From Campylorhamphus procurvoides (Eukaryota > Chordata > Aves > Passeriformes > Dendrocolaptidae): a stretch of DNA of 64,000 bases. The position numbers and the translations under genes are program-made. The notes beneath the pieces are model-generated. The model saw only the letters and a program-made list of their open reading frames with translations, was not told where the DNA came from and made no database searches. Of the stretch, positions 36,443 to 51,600 are shown piece after piece (position 1 is the first letter of the stretch; the number at the start of each line of letters is the position of its first letter). The DNA lies in NCBI GenBank assembly GCA_013396655.1, contig WBMV01005969.1, forward strand, positions 1,149,534-1,213,533, in the 5' to 3' direction.

Positions 36443-38348
36443 CAAATGTTTCAAAAAGCTAAGTAGTTGTTTGTAATTGCTATTCAGGGATATTTGTTTT
36501 CACCTGTGGTAAAATACTTTTGTTGTGTGCTCTCCAACAAGTATTTTGGAAAGCAGCATTCAGAACAAGGTGCTCCTACTCAATGTTTGAACTCCTGGCA
36601 AAAAGGGAATAGGAGGGATGAAACCCTTGAAAATAGAGGAGGCAAACAAGGTTCACTAACCTGACAGAATGTATGTATTCAAACTGATTTACTAAATCTG
36701 GTAATTTCCCGGTAAGACTGTCTTTATTTATTTTTGCGATCTGCTAGTTGGTGTAGGAAAGGATCTCCAACTACCAAAGTGCTCTATTCAGAATATTAAC
36801 TGTTAATGTCTGGCTGCTATTCATTGTTCTTGACTCCAGAGAGAGGCAGTAGTTATCAGCCCTGAAAGGCAGAACATCTGTTTCTTATCACTCCTGCATG
36901 TAGTACCATGTCTTCGTGCAGCAGTTGCTCCATTGAAGGTGCAGGAGATGGTGTGAATGTTGAATTAAATTAATTGGGAGCTTGACCCTCATTGCAAATC
37001 AGTATGAATTATGTTCTCAATGCTTATCACCCTAGCTAGTCAGACATCTCTCTAAGTCTGGTGAATTTAGTAAAATATAGTCACAAAAGTCTTTTTGCTG
37101 GGCTGGATCTGCAGTCTTGCAGCACCCGCAAATCTGTGTTTAAGTATCTAAGTCACCCAAGAAGGCTTTTAGTCCTACTCTTGATCTCCAAGTATTGTGG
37201 CAACCTGTGAAGCTACTGGAAGTCTAGTGAAAAAAAAAATGTGAACAAAACAATTTAAAATGTAACATGAAGTAAAATTCAGTTTGTTTCAGGCTCACCA
37301 AATCAATCTTCACATAATCATCAAAACTTGATTAAAATTTCTCTTACACTTCTTAAAATGAACTTGATGTTTGAGGTTATTTTCCCCTTTTCACCTCATG
37401 AATAATCTTTCTCCTTTTATAGGTGAAGAGGGGAAAATCTCCTAAAATACCAAGCACAGTTTAGAATGACCTTTGCAGCTTTTCCCATTAGATTTCCAGA
37501 ATCTTAGTAAATGAAAGATTTCTCAAAGATTAGATCAGTACACTTCACATTTATAACTATTATGTTGGAAACTCCTGGAGATACCTCTCCCATGACCTCA
37601 GAACTCAAAGACAGGAACCAAAAAGCAAAATCAAAGACGGCAATGTCTTTGACTCACAGTCTTGAGTATTTGCAGAAACCAGAGTCAGATTTTCATCAGT
37701 GATAAAGTAACTATCACCAGATTCAAGGCCCTAGAAAGAAGTATTTTGGAAAGCATCACAGTGCAGTACAGATGAATATAGTCAGGGTAAGAGTGCTGAG
37801 GCAACAAATAAGGGATGAAGTCTGGAGTAATAGGCTGTGTCAGAAGACCCCTTTGGGAAGCTCACAGCACAGGTTAGAGAAGTCTTCAGAAACATATCAA
37901 ACAACATTTCACATAGCCAGGAGGAAAAGCAAGGTATGGGATGTGATTTAAAGCTGGTCCCTCTGAGCTGTGCTATGCAGTCAAGACCTGCCAATCTCAT
38001 CCTCTGTATTTAGGTGAGATCATTAATTATTTCTTCTTAATTTCACCTGCACACGTGTGTGTTTTCTTAAGTTCTAACACTGAGAAAAGATTTATTTCTC
38101 TTTCTCCCCATAGCAAATATGCTACCCCTGTTAATTCTGTGTATAGGTGGAAAATATTACATAATTTTGATTCCACGAGCTGCATTTTCCTTCCTGCTGG
38201 ATAGCATTCATACACAGCAACAGAAGTTGAAACATTTTTGTTCCCAGTATGTGACTGGCAGGCTACACAATTAGCAGCCTCTCACGACAGTACTGCAGAA
38301 GCCTAGTTTTCTCAACTCCTCGGTCGTCAGAGATATATTCACTGCATT

Positions 38349-38413
38349 GAAAAAAAAAAGAAAAAAAAAGAAAGAAAAAAAAGAAAAAAGAAAAAAAGAA
38401 AAAAGAAAAAAAG
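38349..38413 (+). repeat. A/G-only polypurine tract, (A)nG type
   Basis: About 65 bases with no pyrimidine, made of A runs of 3-10 separated by single G. The 78-codon + frame over it starts with a Lys-rich stretch that is only a translation of the tract. Confidence 0.95.
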
Positions 38414-39977
38414 GCAGAAGGTGGAAGAAAATGAACTGGGGGGAAAGTGAAAGGCAGTTTTTTTTAATTGAATCAGAGGCAAAATTTTCTATTTCTCAAG
38501 AAATTTCCATGAAACAAATGCAAATGGAAGGATCTGTGGTAGAACAGTTTTCTCATTTGTTCTGCCTTCACCTAGGGTTGTAGATCCCTGCGAGTCCAAG
38601 AAGCACTGAAATATGTTTTAAGGTATACTAAAAAGTCTTCCATTTTGAGTCACTATTTATACCAAAGTAAAATAATGCATATAGGATATTAGCATTTCCT
38701 AAGTGTTGGTTTCCTTTATGTTCGTTTTCTGTCTCTCAGTAGGTTGGAACTTAACAAAGTCTTCCAAATGTGGAAATTTTTCTGTAGGCCTGAATCCCAT
38801 ATTTCCCCAGTATTTTGAAGAACAAGTCAATGTCTGAAGAAAAGAATTCTGTTTCAGCCCATGATGAAAATTAAGTCTGTGTTGTAGTGTTTTACTGAAT
38901 TAAGATCTGTCTTTGACCCATATCTCCTAAAGCCATAGGGAAGTAAATACTCACATCAATTGAATATTTTCAAATGTGTGACATCAGATGTCTGACTTAC
39001 TGTCTTGCATTTTGCTTGATATTTTTATCTTTTCTCAGTTTCTCTAATTTTTCCTTTGTAATGAAATCAAAAACTTATGTTTTATTCCACATGCTGACTC
39101 ACCAGTGCTATGAAAGCAACACTATTTCCTCCCAGGTTCTACCCAGAATCCACAACATATGTCCTGTATTTACGGTGTGGGTTTGTTTTGCAATTTTTTT
39201 ATATCATTTCCAGATGTTCCCTGCTGATTTCAGAGAATCCATCTTCAAATTTTTGTGGCATTTTTTCCTCCTTAGGATTTTACACAAATGTATGCCATGT
39301 TCTTGCATTATATTATTCTGACCTCTTTAAGTCTCCTTGCAGTTTTACTTTCTTCTGTCTATTTGCTGATACCTTGATTTTGATGGAGCTGTCGAATTTG
39401 ATCAATGGCAAATGTAACTGCTCTTTTAAAATAATCACAAGATCTTAAATACTAAGGGTCATACTACTGTTCTCTACATTAACCTCAGCTCCCAGTCTGT
39501 CAGAGTTTCTAATCTATTATGTGATACTGAATGCTTTGATTCCAACATAAATCAATAGGGCAGTACTATAACACATGCATTATCAAATTTCTCATGTTAG
39601 GAAATACCCTAGAGTTTTCTTTTTTTTTTAACTGTATGAGAATAGGTAATATTTCCTTGTCATGCAATAAAAACATTTTTTTTTGGTTTACTATTTCAGA
39701 AGGGTAGTCCTATTATAAATATTCATACAGATTCCATTTCATGCCTTACCAAAATAGTACGCTAACTGACTAAACAGATTTGATATTAGCATCATATTAG
39801 TGTTTTTCGTATGCTCACACCCTTATGAGCAAAACCTTGGGTGTGTCCATGCAGAATATTGTATGAAAATACATATTCAAGTTTATTCAAGTCAGCTCAA
39901 CAACCAAAAGTAGGTACAGTAGTGCAGTTCTTGAGTTTGGATAACTCAGTCAAAAAGCAGTACATATAAGGGTATAG

Positions 39978-40712
39978 TCATAAAATCATAGAACTGTAAG
40001 ACAGTTTGGGTTGGAAGGGACCTTCAGAGATCACCTAATCCAACAGTGCTGCCACAGGCAGGGTGCATTATAGAAGGTTGTTCAAACCCCCAGCTTGACT
40101 TTTAACACTTTTCAGGAACAAGGCATCCACAACTTCCAGTTCCAGTGTCTTAGTACCATCCTCATTGTACAAATTTTTTTTGTATATCCAATCTAAATCT
40201 ACACACATTCAGTTTAAAAACATTGCCTTGTGTTCTGCCACTACAGGCCCTGGTAAAAAGTCTCTCTCAATGCCCTCTTTATATATTGAAAAGCCGCAAT
40301 AAGTTCTTCCAGAGTCTTATCCAGGCTGAACAACCTCAACTCTTTCAAACTTACTTCATAAGGGAAGTCCTCCAGCCCTTTATTCATTTTTTGGTACCCT
40401 ACTCTGGACCCACTCCAACAAGTCCATATCCTTCTTATGTTGGGGGCCCCAGAGCTGGACATGGTACTCCATGTGGGGTCTCATGAGAGTGGAATAGAGG
40501 AGCAGAAATCACCTCCCTCGTCCTGCTGGTCATACCTCCTCTGATGCAGCTCAAGATATAGTTGGCTCATGTTCAATTTTACACTGATCAGTTCCCCAGA
40601 GCCCTTCTTTGTAGTGCTGTTCCAAATCAAATTACCACACAGTTTGTACTGATAGTGAGGAATGCCCTGATCCAGGTGTAGGACCTTGCACCTGGCCTTT
40701 TTGTATGCAGGC
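39978..40712 (-). mobile_element. CR1 LINE, longest copy in the window (about 735 bases)
   Basis: A reverse-oriented CR1 3' part. On + it starts at the tail remnant TCATAAAATCATAGAACTG and the conserved TTGGAAGGGACCTTCAGAGA. It runs through the 3' untranslated region and on into the C-terminal part of ORF2, ending near CACCTGGCCTTTTTG. It is diverged from the consensus with small indels, so it is a mid-aged to old copy, and it is 5'-truncated like nearly all CR1 insertions. Confidence 0.95.
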
Positions 40713-40714
40713 AT
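40241..40714 (-). pseudogene. Decayed CR1 ORF2 (reverse transcriptase C-terminal) remnant
   Basis: Two minus-strand frames, 40481-40714 then 40241-40462, keep the order and wording of the CR1 ORF2 C-terminus. The first has a KCKVLHL-like start (here RCKVLHLDQG). The second has LIAAFQYIK, a well-conserved stretch near the end of the protein. They lie in different phases with stops between and after, so at least one frameshift and several stops have broken it. The polymerase active-site region is absent because of 5' truncation. It encodes no working enzyme. Confidence 0.85.
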
Positions 40715-43700
40715 GCATTCATTTCTATGACAATAGAATGTTCATTATTGTTGACAAGCATTAGCAACAATGTTCTACTTTGTACTGAGATGGACTAGGA
40801 GCACTCCCATATTCAGGTGCTCCATTTTATCTGAAAAATGGTAACAACACAGCTGGGTCTAATGTGCCCCTGATTTTAGCTGAAGCTGAACATAAAAGCA
40901 AAGTTTCTGGTACACAAGTCATCTGAAAAGGCTTAATTCAGCTATCTCTGTGTGACAATCTACAGTTCTAAATGCCTATGCCTGTTGCAATCAGTACTTT
41001 CATGGATTCCCATCTTCTGCAATTAGTTGTGTGTGTATTGCACATAGTCCCCATACAAAAATTTATACCTTTTGAGAGTGAAAGGGGAAGGGGAGCAAAA
41101 GGAGGGAGTAACCAAGAAACTTTCCAGACTTCAGTACTTTCCTCAAGAAAATTCAAACACTTCCCTTTAGACTAGAGGAGTTTACTCACCCACTGCTACT
41201 CTTAACCAATTCTTACTTTTTGCTAAAACCAAAGTGATCATACAATGAAAAGAACAGAAGTGGAACAAGCACAGACAAGGACTTTTCAGTTCCGGTCATC
41301 TAGTGATCCCCTGACAGCAAAGCTGACTGACTGAGTCTGAGTGGTAGCAGGAGCCAGGGACCTCTTCTATCTTAGTATTTGAATCAGCTTCTATACTCAT
41401 CCATGCCTCTCGTGGAGTTTCAGACAGCTGACAAGTGCATTAATTGTACAAGATGAGCTACCCATACCTTTTCTCCAGCAGCACAGCCATGATTGCCTTT
41501 TGCACCTGAGTCCCATCATTACTGCTCTCTTCTTAACCCCGAGAGTCCTTCTGCATTCAAGTCTGTCATAAACATGGATCAGTTAATTTTTCATTTAGAC
41601 TACTGTAATTTCCCTCTAGCACTCATAGGGAAGACCCTGCCATCTCATTTTGTTGTACGGCCCTGCCAAATTGCGCTCAAAGTACTAAGGTAAACAATGA
41701 GCTAATGCAATGTTGGTGTTGCAAAGTATTTACTATTTTTATTAGTCTTAAAGAAAGTGCTGGCAGGTCATTATATGCCGCTAAATTTTGCATTTCTCTG
41801 TGCCATACAATCAAATTTTTGTGTAGTAAATCAGTTAATTTCAGTGTAATCATACTTGAAGAAAGGTAGGATCATGATATTCATTGTTAGTCACTCAAGA
41901 TTTCTTCTTTCCTTGATCAATAATCATCCTTATTGAGCACTTGAATATAAAATTATGTAGTAATTTTATTTTTACAATTCTTCATTGAGTGAACAGTGTC
42001 CTTGTTAAATTTTGCTGTTTTTTGTCTTGTATATGAACAGTTGCTTATTCAACAGTTCTTAAACAACATAAGAGAAATTTAATTTGATATTCCAAAGCCC
42101 ACAGTCTGGGTTGCAACACTTCCACAGAAAGGGTCCCAGAAAGAGAAGGAGCAGAACCAAGAGAAAGGAGTGAAAGATCTGCCTCCTATTGTTGCCAAGG
42201 ATATCAGAGGGCCTGAGGCACTAACTTCAGTGTCTCACACATATTATAATCCATAGAGAGGGATCGGGAATGGTGATTTGGAGTTTATAAGAACACTAAT
42301 GAGTTGAGCGTCAGCTCTGCCTGCCTGATGTCAAGGACTTCTTTGTAGCCTTGCTCATTATAGTCATAGCAGTTCTACCTTACATGGTGTCTGCCACTCT
42401 TCATGTGAACCAATAATTCAAACAGTAATTCCTCAGAAGAGAGCAATTGTGAAAATTCAGCATTTTGACAATCTAAGGTGCAAGTCAGACACAGACACAG
42501 CAAGGTCTGAAGTGCAATAAGGCTTTTTACAGCATCCACGATGTTTTCAGGCTAAGATAGGCGGTGCAAGGGGTGCCTTCTGCTCAACTTGTAGGTGAAA
42601 ATAATCTCTCCAGTGGAGAGAGAGGGGACAGAAAGCCATGTCACCACTTCCACTGACAACTGAGAAAATGAGATCATACTTAAATGTGGAAAAGCTTGAA
42701 CAATTTTCCCTATTTACTCTAAAGTGCATGCTCTGACAAAGTCTATCTCAAATTCGCCAACAAAAGCTAAAAAAATGAAGACATAGGGTCCTCAAGAATG
42801 CCATGGTTATCATCTCTCCCTGCAACACTCAGGAATTCAGTGGGAGGTAGCAATATCTGCCCTAGTTAACAACCTGAAATTGCAGTAAGAAGTGGTAAAA
42901 CCACCACACAAATTCCATAGCATTCCTTATTCAGCTTCATACTGTTGAGCTAGCTCCCATGTGAAAGGTAATACACATTACGGGCTACTGCGGGTGCATG
43001 CTCCTGAAAACATGTCCTTGTCTAAGTGCCATGGTGTTGCTAATTCTCATAGTTTTTCTTTATGTTCTTACCAAACAACAAGGATTTCACACATGCAATT
43101 CCATGTTTACATGTTTCATACATCTAGTCCCATGTAAAATAAATTTTTCAGGAATTTACTTTGCAGGGTATTAGATGGACAAGGGCCATTTACTGCCTCT
43201 ATGGAAGAACACAGTAGTCCATTGCTGAAGAAATTCTCCGGAATTTGGTGAAGCAGTTGTCTGCTGGCATGCCACTCCAGATAAGATGCTGCATTTCCTT
43301 TGCTGTTTTGGGGCTAGCATGTGACTTACCAAGGTATCATTACAATAAAATTGGGTCTTAGAAATGTACAATGATACAGTTCTCAGCCTGTATGAGTATG
43401 TTAAGTCAGATAGAGCAATATGTCCTCTAGCCAAGGTGTCAGGTCACGGTGCATGAGAAATGTTAAATTCTACTGGCAGATTTTTCAAGGATCATAAGGT
43501 AGATCTCTCCTGCTGTGCAATTTAGCTGTATGAATTCCACAAGGAATGATTTTTAAGTTATCTAGGAATCTTTCCTGTGATAGGATGAGAGACTTTAATG
43601 CATCAGGTGCCCAAGGCTGAGGTGGCACTAAGGTGACATTACCTCACACTTTTCTGCTTACAATCTGTACATCAACACTTAGCGAAAGATATCAGGAAAG

Positions 43701-45625
43701 AATCTCCTTAAAAAGCTGGAGAGAAAGAACTTAGTTGATGAATGGCCTAGTTCAGTCACAAATATGGGAAATTAAATATGAGAGACCAATGATGGTAATT
43801 TAGTACCAATAGGAGGGAGATTTGAGCATAAAGAAAAGCTGAATTGTACATTTCAGTTACCTTGAGAACAATTCAGACAGGCTAGACTAACAAAACTACA
43901 AATTAGTAAAATCATATCCCTGGTAATCTGTTCTCCTATGTGACAAGGCAATGAATTTTGTCCTGTCAACTAGCTATCTCTCAGATACATATGTTCTGTT
44001 TTTAAGCAATTACAAAGAGCTTTAGATACAACTTAGTGTTTTATATTTTTATTGGATAAGTAAACTGAAAGGTCATTCTCTGTTAAACTACAAAATATGG
44101 GTAGGCATAAAAGAAACAACTGGAATAAATAAGACATATATATTGGGTAGCGGAAAGGTAAGTGTGTGCTCAGCAGAGTAATAAGAAACTGGAACTGGAC
44201 CAAAGGAGAGAAATAAATAATTACTGGTCAGGCTATAGGTAAATTGCCTGTGTTCCAAAGAAGGCATTTGAGACCAGCAACAGAAAACAAAAAACACACC
44301 CTGACCACATGATAATTTGTCTATCATAAAGCAAGAGTCATATTGTCTTGGGCAGTTTCTGGTATGTTCTGAGAACAAGGAGTAATAGTAAAGAAATGTC
44401 TTGAAGAAGACAAGCTTTATATGAGAACTAAACCTGATATTTTGGCTTCACTGAGAAATTATGATGCATGAGGAAAATATAGTCTGACTGAGGACAAGGG
44501 AACCTAAACAATACTGAAACTAGAACCACTAAGAAATATTTCCTTACCAAAATATTTCAGTTTTGACTAATGTAGTTCACTAAAACATTGAAGTTTTCCA
44601 CAGAAATTAAAAAACATTCTGACCTCCAGAATGCTGTAGGATTAAAGGAAATTCTTTCTCATACATGTCTGAATTTATGTAATACTAAAATATACCTTTT
44701 TCATGTATTGTGATATTCAGTACACATTCACTAAACACACAAGAAAGAGTGAAGACATTTTTCCTTCAGGCTCTGTATTTCAGAAACTGCTCCTTAAAAA
44801 CTCCCACCGTAACCATAAATGAACTTCAACTGGTTTTGCAGCATAACATTAGGTATCTCTTGTATTTCTTTAGTTGCTCCTCAGACAGGGAAGATAAGTC
44901 TTAAAGAATAGCAAGCTTCATGCCCTTAAATAGGAGGATATTGTATAGGCAAAAGAATCAGTGAATTAAGTAGGTAATTTTGAAGCTGTATATAAGTCAG
45001 TAAAAAACATTAAAAGCAGATCTCACCTGCAGGAAGCTTTTAAGTATAGGACTAAGAGTTTGTAAAATGTATGCAGGAACTTTTAAGTGACTATTACTGA
45101 TTTAAAATGTTTCTTAAGCGTCTTTTGCTTTGCTGCCACATTAGTTAAATTTCACAAAGATTTAGTAACTTTGAGTAATTTCTCCAAAAATCTCTGCATC
45201 TTTGAGAGCTTCATCAAGTTGCCCCAAAATTCATAAATTCAATCAAAAATGTGGTGTATTTAACTATTCAATTCTTTATTTAACTCAATAGAAAGCCTCT
45301 CAGAACAGTGAATCATGCCCTGCAGAATTTCAAGGTACCCTTAAGACAATACAGGATGCAATGAAAGTAAGTGAAGCAAGCAAAATTTGTCAAATAATTC
45401 ACATCATTTAAACACAGCTCATAAAAAATCTGATTTAACTTTCCTTGTACATTGCTGTATGACATCTCTACCCTTTTAACAGGAAGTAACAGGTAAAATT
45501 CCAATAGTCACAACTTTTTGCATACTAATCAATTAAAATTCAGAAGCAGGTAATGTTGCAAACATATATTTAGAAAAGTAATAGACAACTGCATAGACCT
45601 GTAGGATAATTGATAAACCAAAGTG
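40713..45625. other. Unique non-coding sequence
   Basis: No gene or repeat family was recognised. Frames do not exceed 97 codons and show no motif. The GC-richer part at about 42100-42260 and 42540-42660 was checked for CR1 or LTR wording without success. Confidence 0.5.
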
Positions 45626-45644
45626 TTTATTTTATTTTATTTTA
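45626..45644 (+). repeat. (TTTTA) microsatellite
   Basis: About four units of TTTTA in an AT-rich setting. Confidence 0.85.
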
Positions 45645-48600
45645 AGACAATTGTAGCTAAGTTTCTCGAGTTCCTAAATTCTTTACCAGTTTTCAGCCCC
45701 AGGTACAATCCACACTTCCCCGCATAGTTACCACTATCTTCAAGGTACCATCTTCTGTTCAGAATCCTGCAGCTTTCTCCAATATTAATGCAGAAAAGTT
45801 AAAAAGGAAATGAGTTATTAACACAGTTTACAACCTTGTATGAGTTTGGCTGAGATCTCCTCTAGAAACAATATTTGCTGAAGTAGTATGGTATAAGTAT
45901 TTCTCAACAAGAGCTCTAAATTAAAGGTTACTGGTCAAAATGCACAACATAATCTACTGAAACTATCAGTCAGACAGCAAGTATCAACCACCTCTACATC
46001 CCTCTTTCCCTTTTCCATATTTGGAAAGAAAACATACAATTCCACATAAAAAACAACAGTGTCCAGCATTCATTCTGACGTTGACTGAAATGGCTCAAAT
46101 CTCTATGATCACTTGATATATGACTCAGATCCTGTACTGTAAGAAGGCTGATAGTAGGTGGAAATAAGCATCAAAACTTAGGTCAATTTTGAAAACTTAA
46201 GACTGAATTTCCTGATTTTGGTTGCTTTGAAAATAATTATTAGCCTCTTGTAGTTATTATAAATATTTTCATAATATATACATTTCCTGATTCCACCCTG
46301 AATGAAAGCAGGAAATACCAACAATTAGGAGAATTGGCACCTGCTAATGGAGCAAATGACTTACCTTTGTGTATGGTACACATGAGCTGCGTAAGTGAAG
46401 TTTGGCAAGCTGATCCAGAGCAAAAGTAAACTCTGAATTTCCTGAGATTTCATCTTTATTTTAATTTCCTCTCACATATTTCATCTGTAAGCTTTCTTCT
46501 TACAAACTCAAAGCAGCCTGTTGAAGTGATAACCTAGCAGTGCAAGCAAAAAGTGTATTTTGTTTAGTGGCTTATGTTATCGACATGCTAGTGTGAGAGG
46601 GTAAGAAAAGAAGGGCTGTGTATTGGTCTAGAGCCACAGGAAGGAAAAGCAAATGTGTGCTTGTCAGAAAAAAGAATTTTATATTATGTACACATGACGT
46701 GCAATACATACTTAAAGAAAATTTCAGGTTTTCAATGAAACTTCCTTCAGTTAAAGAAAAGCCCTCAGGTTTAACAATCTGTCAGAACTAATATTATATA
46801 TGTGACCTTAAATATTCATTGAGTTTGTAGAGATTTCATCTCCTTTTGCATTTATCAAGAATTATTCACAATATGGCAGTTTCTGTCATAATTCAGACAC
46901 TTCAGCACAAAAAAAAAAGTAGGAAAAAAAATAAATTCCAAAAGAGAAAATGACAGCTACAGTGATGGAATGGGAATAAGTGATAGTTTTAAAGAAATTC
47001 ACTGTACATCTATAATTTTGCCTTTTAACACCTTATCTTTAAGCTATACTTCATTTAAGATGTCAACATAGCATGATACAAAGTGCATAATTTATGGAAT
47101 GCTGATGCTTTTTGTAAGATTTATTTTGTTGTTTTGTAAGTCAAGTACAATCTTGCAACTCTATGTCTTACTTGTAAAATATTAAAAAAAACTCTTTCTG
47201 TTTACTGGAGCAGTGATCAAAACATGAACATTATATGCCACATCTAGTTTAAAGCATGAATATGAGTGCCAAATTTGGCTAAAATCAAATCACTCATCCA
47301 GAAGGTACAGCATCGAAGAGTTTTGATTAGATCTGACAAGCTAGCACAAGGCACTTGATAGGACATTCAACAAAGCAATGCAAATTTGCTTTGCCTGTTG
47401 CATCACTTTATGTTTACTGATCAGTGGTTCTTCCTTGTTTTATGAGGTGATAGAGTTAACCAAAAGAAGACTATAGAGATCTAAATGGAAACTTGCACTT
47501 TGCAAATTGCCTCTTTAATTAATATTTGTCATCTGTATTACATTAACATGGAGGAAGACACATACTCCTCAGCAAATTCAATGAGGAAAAATAACTATTG
47601 GGCAGTATTGTAAACCATAAAAAATAGATTCAGAAATTTTCTGTAACATTTAACTTACAACTCCAATCAAAGATCTAGGCATGTAAATTTGCTTTCCTAG
47701 CTTTATTAACAATTACAGGCTCCTTAATTACAAAATGTAGTCCTTTCATATGCGGATGCTTTTTACCTCAAATGCATCAGGGATAAAATAAGCCTCATCA
47801 ACTCCTTTTATGCAGAGTAATATGAAGAATAGGAAAACCTTTGTATAGAAAAGAGCATTATTGCTAGGGAATACTTTTTATACCTAGAAATACACCCACA
47901 TATTTCTCTCTGTTCTACCCTCTCTCTTCCCGATGCCCATAGGTACCCATCCACAAAGACATGTATCCTCATCTGTTGAAGGATCTATGACTTGCATTTC
48001 TACCTTCTAACAATATCAAATGTCTGCTCTTCATGCAGTTCTTGTAAGCTATTTGGTACTTCTTGATTGTGTCCTTTTTGATGACATCACAAGAGGTTTA
48101 GATTTATGGAAAGAAATTAGATATTAGATAATTAGTTTGAAGAAAGTACATACTAGGTAACCAGTTGGAAAGATACCATTAAAAGGTTCACAATACATTA
48201 AAAAGTAAAAATTAAAAAAAAGCAAAACAAAACAAATCTGCACTACAGTCATTCAACAGCAATAGTTCACACAGAAATAGGTTTCTCCCTTTTTTTTTTT
48301 TTTAAGCAGTCCTCTCTGTGCCAACTCCTGGGCTTCTCCGATCTTTTGAATTTTTCCCCCAAAATCAATTACTACAATGTGGCTAAAAGAATGAGCACCT
48401 ATGATTGATCAAACTAATACTTTTATTTCTACAGTAGAACTGTTTTTCTACTAGCAGAGTCCAACATAGAGGGATGGACAATATTAATACAATTAAATGC
48501 AGGAAAAAATTAAACCGTATACAACAAGACAAATAAAGAAAAAAACTTTGTATTATCTATCAGTTCTTGCCAACATGAAACATCACTGGAACTCAAGTAT

Positions 48601-51600
48601 ATATATTCTATAAGATAAAAAATAACATGTAATGAAAATGCAAATTTCTCATCTGTATTTTGAAAGGTAATTATTCCACATCTGTATGTGATTGTGGAAA
48701 TAAATTCAAGAGCATGAAATAATTAAATATTTGGACTGTCCTTACTTAAGCATGAAAAAAGTTAAAGGAAACTGTTTAGCTGCTTTCTTCTTGGTATAGG
48801 CTGCTGGTCTAGCTCAGAGACAGTCATCAATGTGACATTATAACCAGGGACATTAAAAACAAAACAAACAAACAAACAAACCCACAACAAACAAAAAAAA
48901 AAACAACCAACCAACCAAAAACCAGTCTTCTTTGTGCACAACGTGTGCACAACCTGCTACTCCTTAAATCTTCTGAGCACTGAAAACATGACATTTCCCT
49001 CTCAAAATCCAGCTGTGTTTGTCCTGAGAAATAGACGTTACTCCTATACAAACAAGGTTATATTGTCTGTGAGTGAGTTTCTTTGTTCAGGTAGGGCAAG
49101 TGTTGGGATTCTCAAGGGCTTCACAGAGACACTGATTGGAGAAGACATAACTGCATTCAGTTGACACAATCATTTATCCACTTTGCAGGCTAGAAGAAAA
49201 GAAGCCACACCAAATATTGTGAGTAAAAAATTCACCTGTGCTGGTCTATTTGAACCCAACAAATAGAGTATCGGGAGTATCTGGGATGAGCACATTTCCA
49301 CATCTCTAGTGTAAGAGTAAGTATCCCAAATATCTTTCAGTGCCATCCTGGCAAGGTTTTCTCCCACTGTGTACTTTTGGTGACAAACTAGGTTGAGCTT
49401 CAAAGCAAAGGCTGTGCTTCAAACCAGTTGTCTGTAGCATCCCACAAAAGCCAACAGTTGTGCAGCTCACCCTCTGCCCAGTTCTCCCTCAGACAAAAAG
49501 AAAAGGTTGATAGCATGTGGATCCTTTCCTCTGAGAAGAAATCCATGCACATTGGTCAGATAGTGGTACAAGGTGGCACTGTGGTAAAACAAAGAACAGC
49601 CAGCCATTAAGTTCACTGTGCATCAAGGGTTACCAATACAGAAAATGTCTTGTTTGCCTTGTTCTAAATAAGCAGCATCCCAGCCCATTAACACATTCAT
49701 TTCAAGAACTCCTTCCTTATAACACATGTGATTGTATGAAGCATGTTTTTATATGTATCTAATTTCAGATCAATTAAATATTCCCAATTTCCAAATGACC
49801 CTAAGTATCTTTTCTCAGAAAACCTTTCATTGCTGAGGAACATTGTGTCAATCAGACAAAACTGAGTCAAATCATTGTGATTAGCTTTAAAATTTCATAT
49901 TAAATACTAAACAATGAGTGTTTTCATAGATACACCAAGGATTCAAAATACTTTAAGTTCTTCTAAAATTCCATTAAAAAAGGAAAATTGTGGTCCATCT
50001 AGACATGAAAACTTTATCAAGAACATCTCAATTATTAGCTTTGCCCTTTATGGAAATGATAGATACATATTTATAACACAAGATATTTGTCAAATAATAC
50101 CGCACAAACCATACACCATTCTGTCAAACAGTTCAGAGCAGAAAGGCAGTTGAGGAGAGAAGGGGGAAGCAACAAGATGAAAATGTCCAAGTCAGTCAGG
50201 ATCAGAGAATGAGTTCTTTATTTTGCCCTATCGTCTATTAACCTGTCTTCATGACTTCCTAGAGACTGAACATGCCATATAATCCTGCATAATAATATGT
50301 AAATCTAATGAGTTTCAGCTGAACATTTCACATATTGCATTTTAAATACCAATATCTGAATACTAACTAGAAAATACTGTTAGGGAAAAAAAATCAAAAT
50401 ATTTGTTTTCTGTAGAAGGAAATGAACCTCTCACTAACATCATGTTCTACTCTAATTCTTTAATCAAGATATAATTAATTAAATCCTTATCATTCCTGAG
50501 AATGGAGAAGGCAATACCTAACAATAGTCTGCTGAGCTGTAGCCATTAATCTTAGGTCATAGGCTGTGCAGAAATGCTCTGAAGAAGTACTTTAATTAAC
50601 AAGTATTTTTTATAAGTGGTAATCATGATCGTTTTAGTATATGCCAAGTGGGAGATAAGATTGATGAATATCTTGTGGTTTGAGTATTGATTTGTAATTT
50701 GTATGAGTGAAAGATATTTAAACTGAAGGGAAAAGATATTGAACATTCAAAACAGGTTATAATGTCTTACAGGTCTCTGAGGACTTCTCTTTTGTTCTTA
50801 TGTAAGTCACACCAAAGAACATAATAATATTCAATGTTATGATATGGCATGCAAATTCACACATTTGTATATACTATGTTGAATTGCTTCTTTTCATATA
50901 GTATAAGTACTTACAAGATCCTAAACCTAAACATTTGAACACTTGCTTTCAAAGCTTTTATAGTTTTGAAGGTCCAATCTTAAAAATGTCAACATCTGTG
51001 AAAATCAAATTCAGTCTACACATTCAACAGTGGATATCCAAGGTCAGTGACTACTTTTTAAAATTTGTGTCTCATGAATAGGCTTGTAATCAAATACACT
51101 TTTAGAAGTGCTGCATGGCAAGGTCCTAAGATAAATGAAGTAGACACTACAAGTTGGCAGGTGAGAATTCCCCAGATTTTTCGAAACGTCTGTGCTCTAA
51201 ATCTGCATAATCTAAATTACCATAAAAGATACACAACCTCCTGAAACACTTGAGCTTTCCCTTCTTCAAAACACAGAGTCCTTATGCATCTGAATGATTT
51301 GTCTATCGCTATAAAAAACTTCCCTGTACCAAGAATCTCTTTTCCCTAAACCCTCAGAGGCCCTCGATTACTTCCTCTGCCAATTTTCTATCCCTTTAGT
51401 CAATGAAAGTGATTTCTCTTCTACAATTTTGTGTTCCACAGAACAATTTTGGAGAAAGAAAGAAGTTATTTTTGAGCATCTGCAGGAACAGCAAAAAGTC
51501 TACATTTAATCAACTAAGAAAAATACAGAAGACACTAGAAACTTACATGTGTTACTTGCTAAAGTACACCAAGAGAAGCTTTTGGCATGCAGTGCCACTG

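Larger units (their letters stand above)
33483..39977. other. Unique non-coding sequence with microsatellites
   Basis: No gene or interspersed repeat was recognised. It contains a GGCA repeat (35145-35164), a TCC tract (35661-35685), an AAAC repeat (36419-36442) and a purine tract (38349-38413). Frames of up to 115 codons (38974-39321 +) are Phe/Ser/Cys-rich translations of T-rich sequence with no motif. Confidence 0.5.

Noticed and set aside
37511..37702. 63-codon polar frame as a retrocopy
   Set aside because: It has a protein-like look but no recognised family, no poly(A) tail and no flanking duplication.
38347..38583. Lys-rich 78-codon frame as a basic protein
   Set aside because: Its N-terminal half is just the translation of a polypurine microsatellite.
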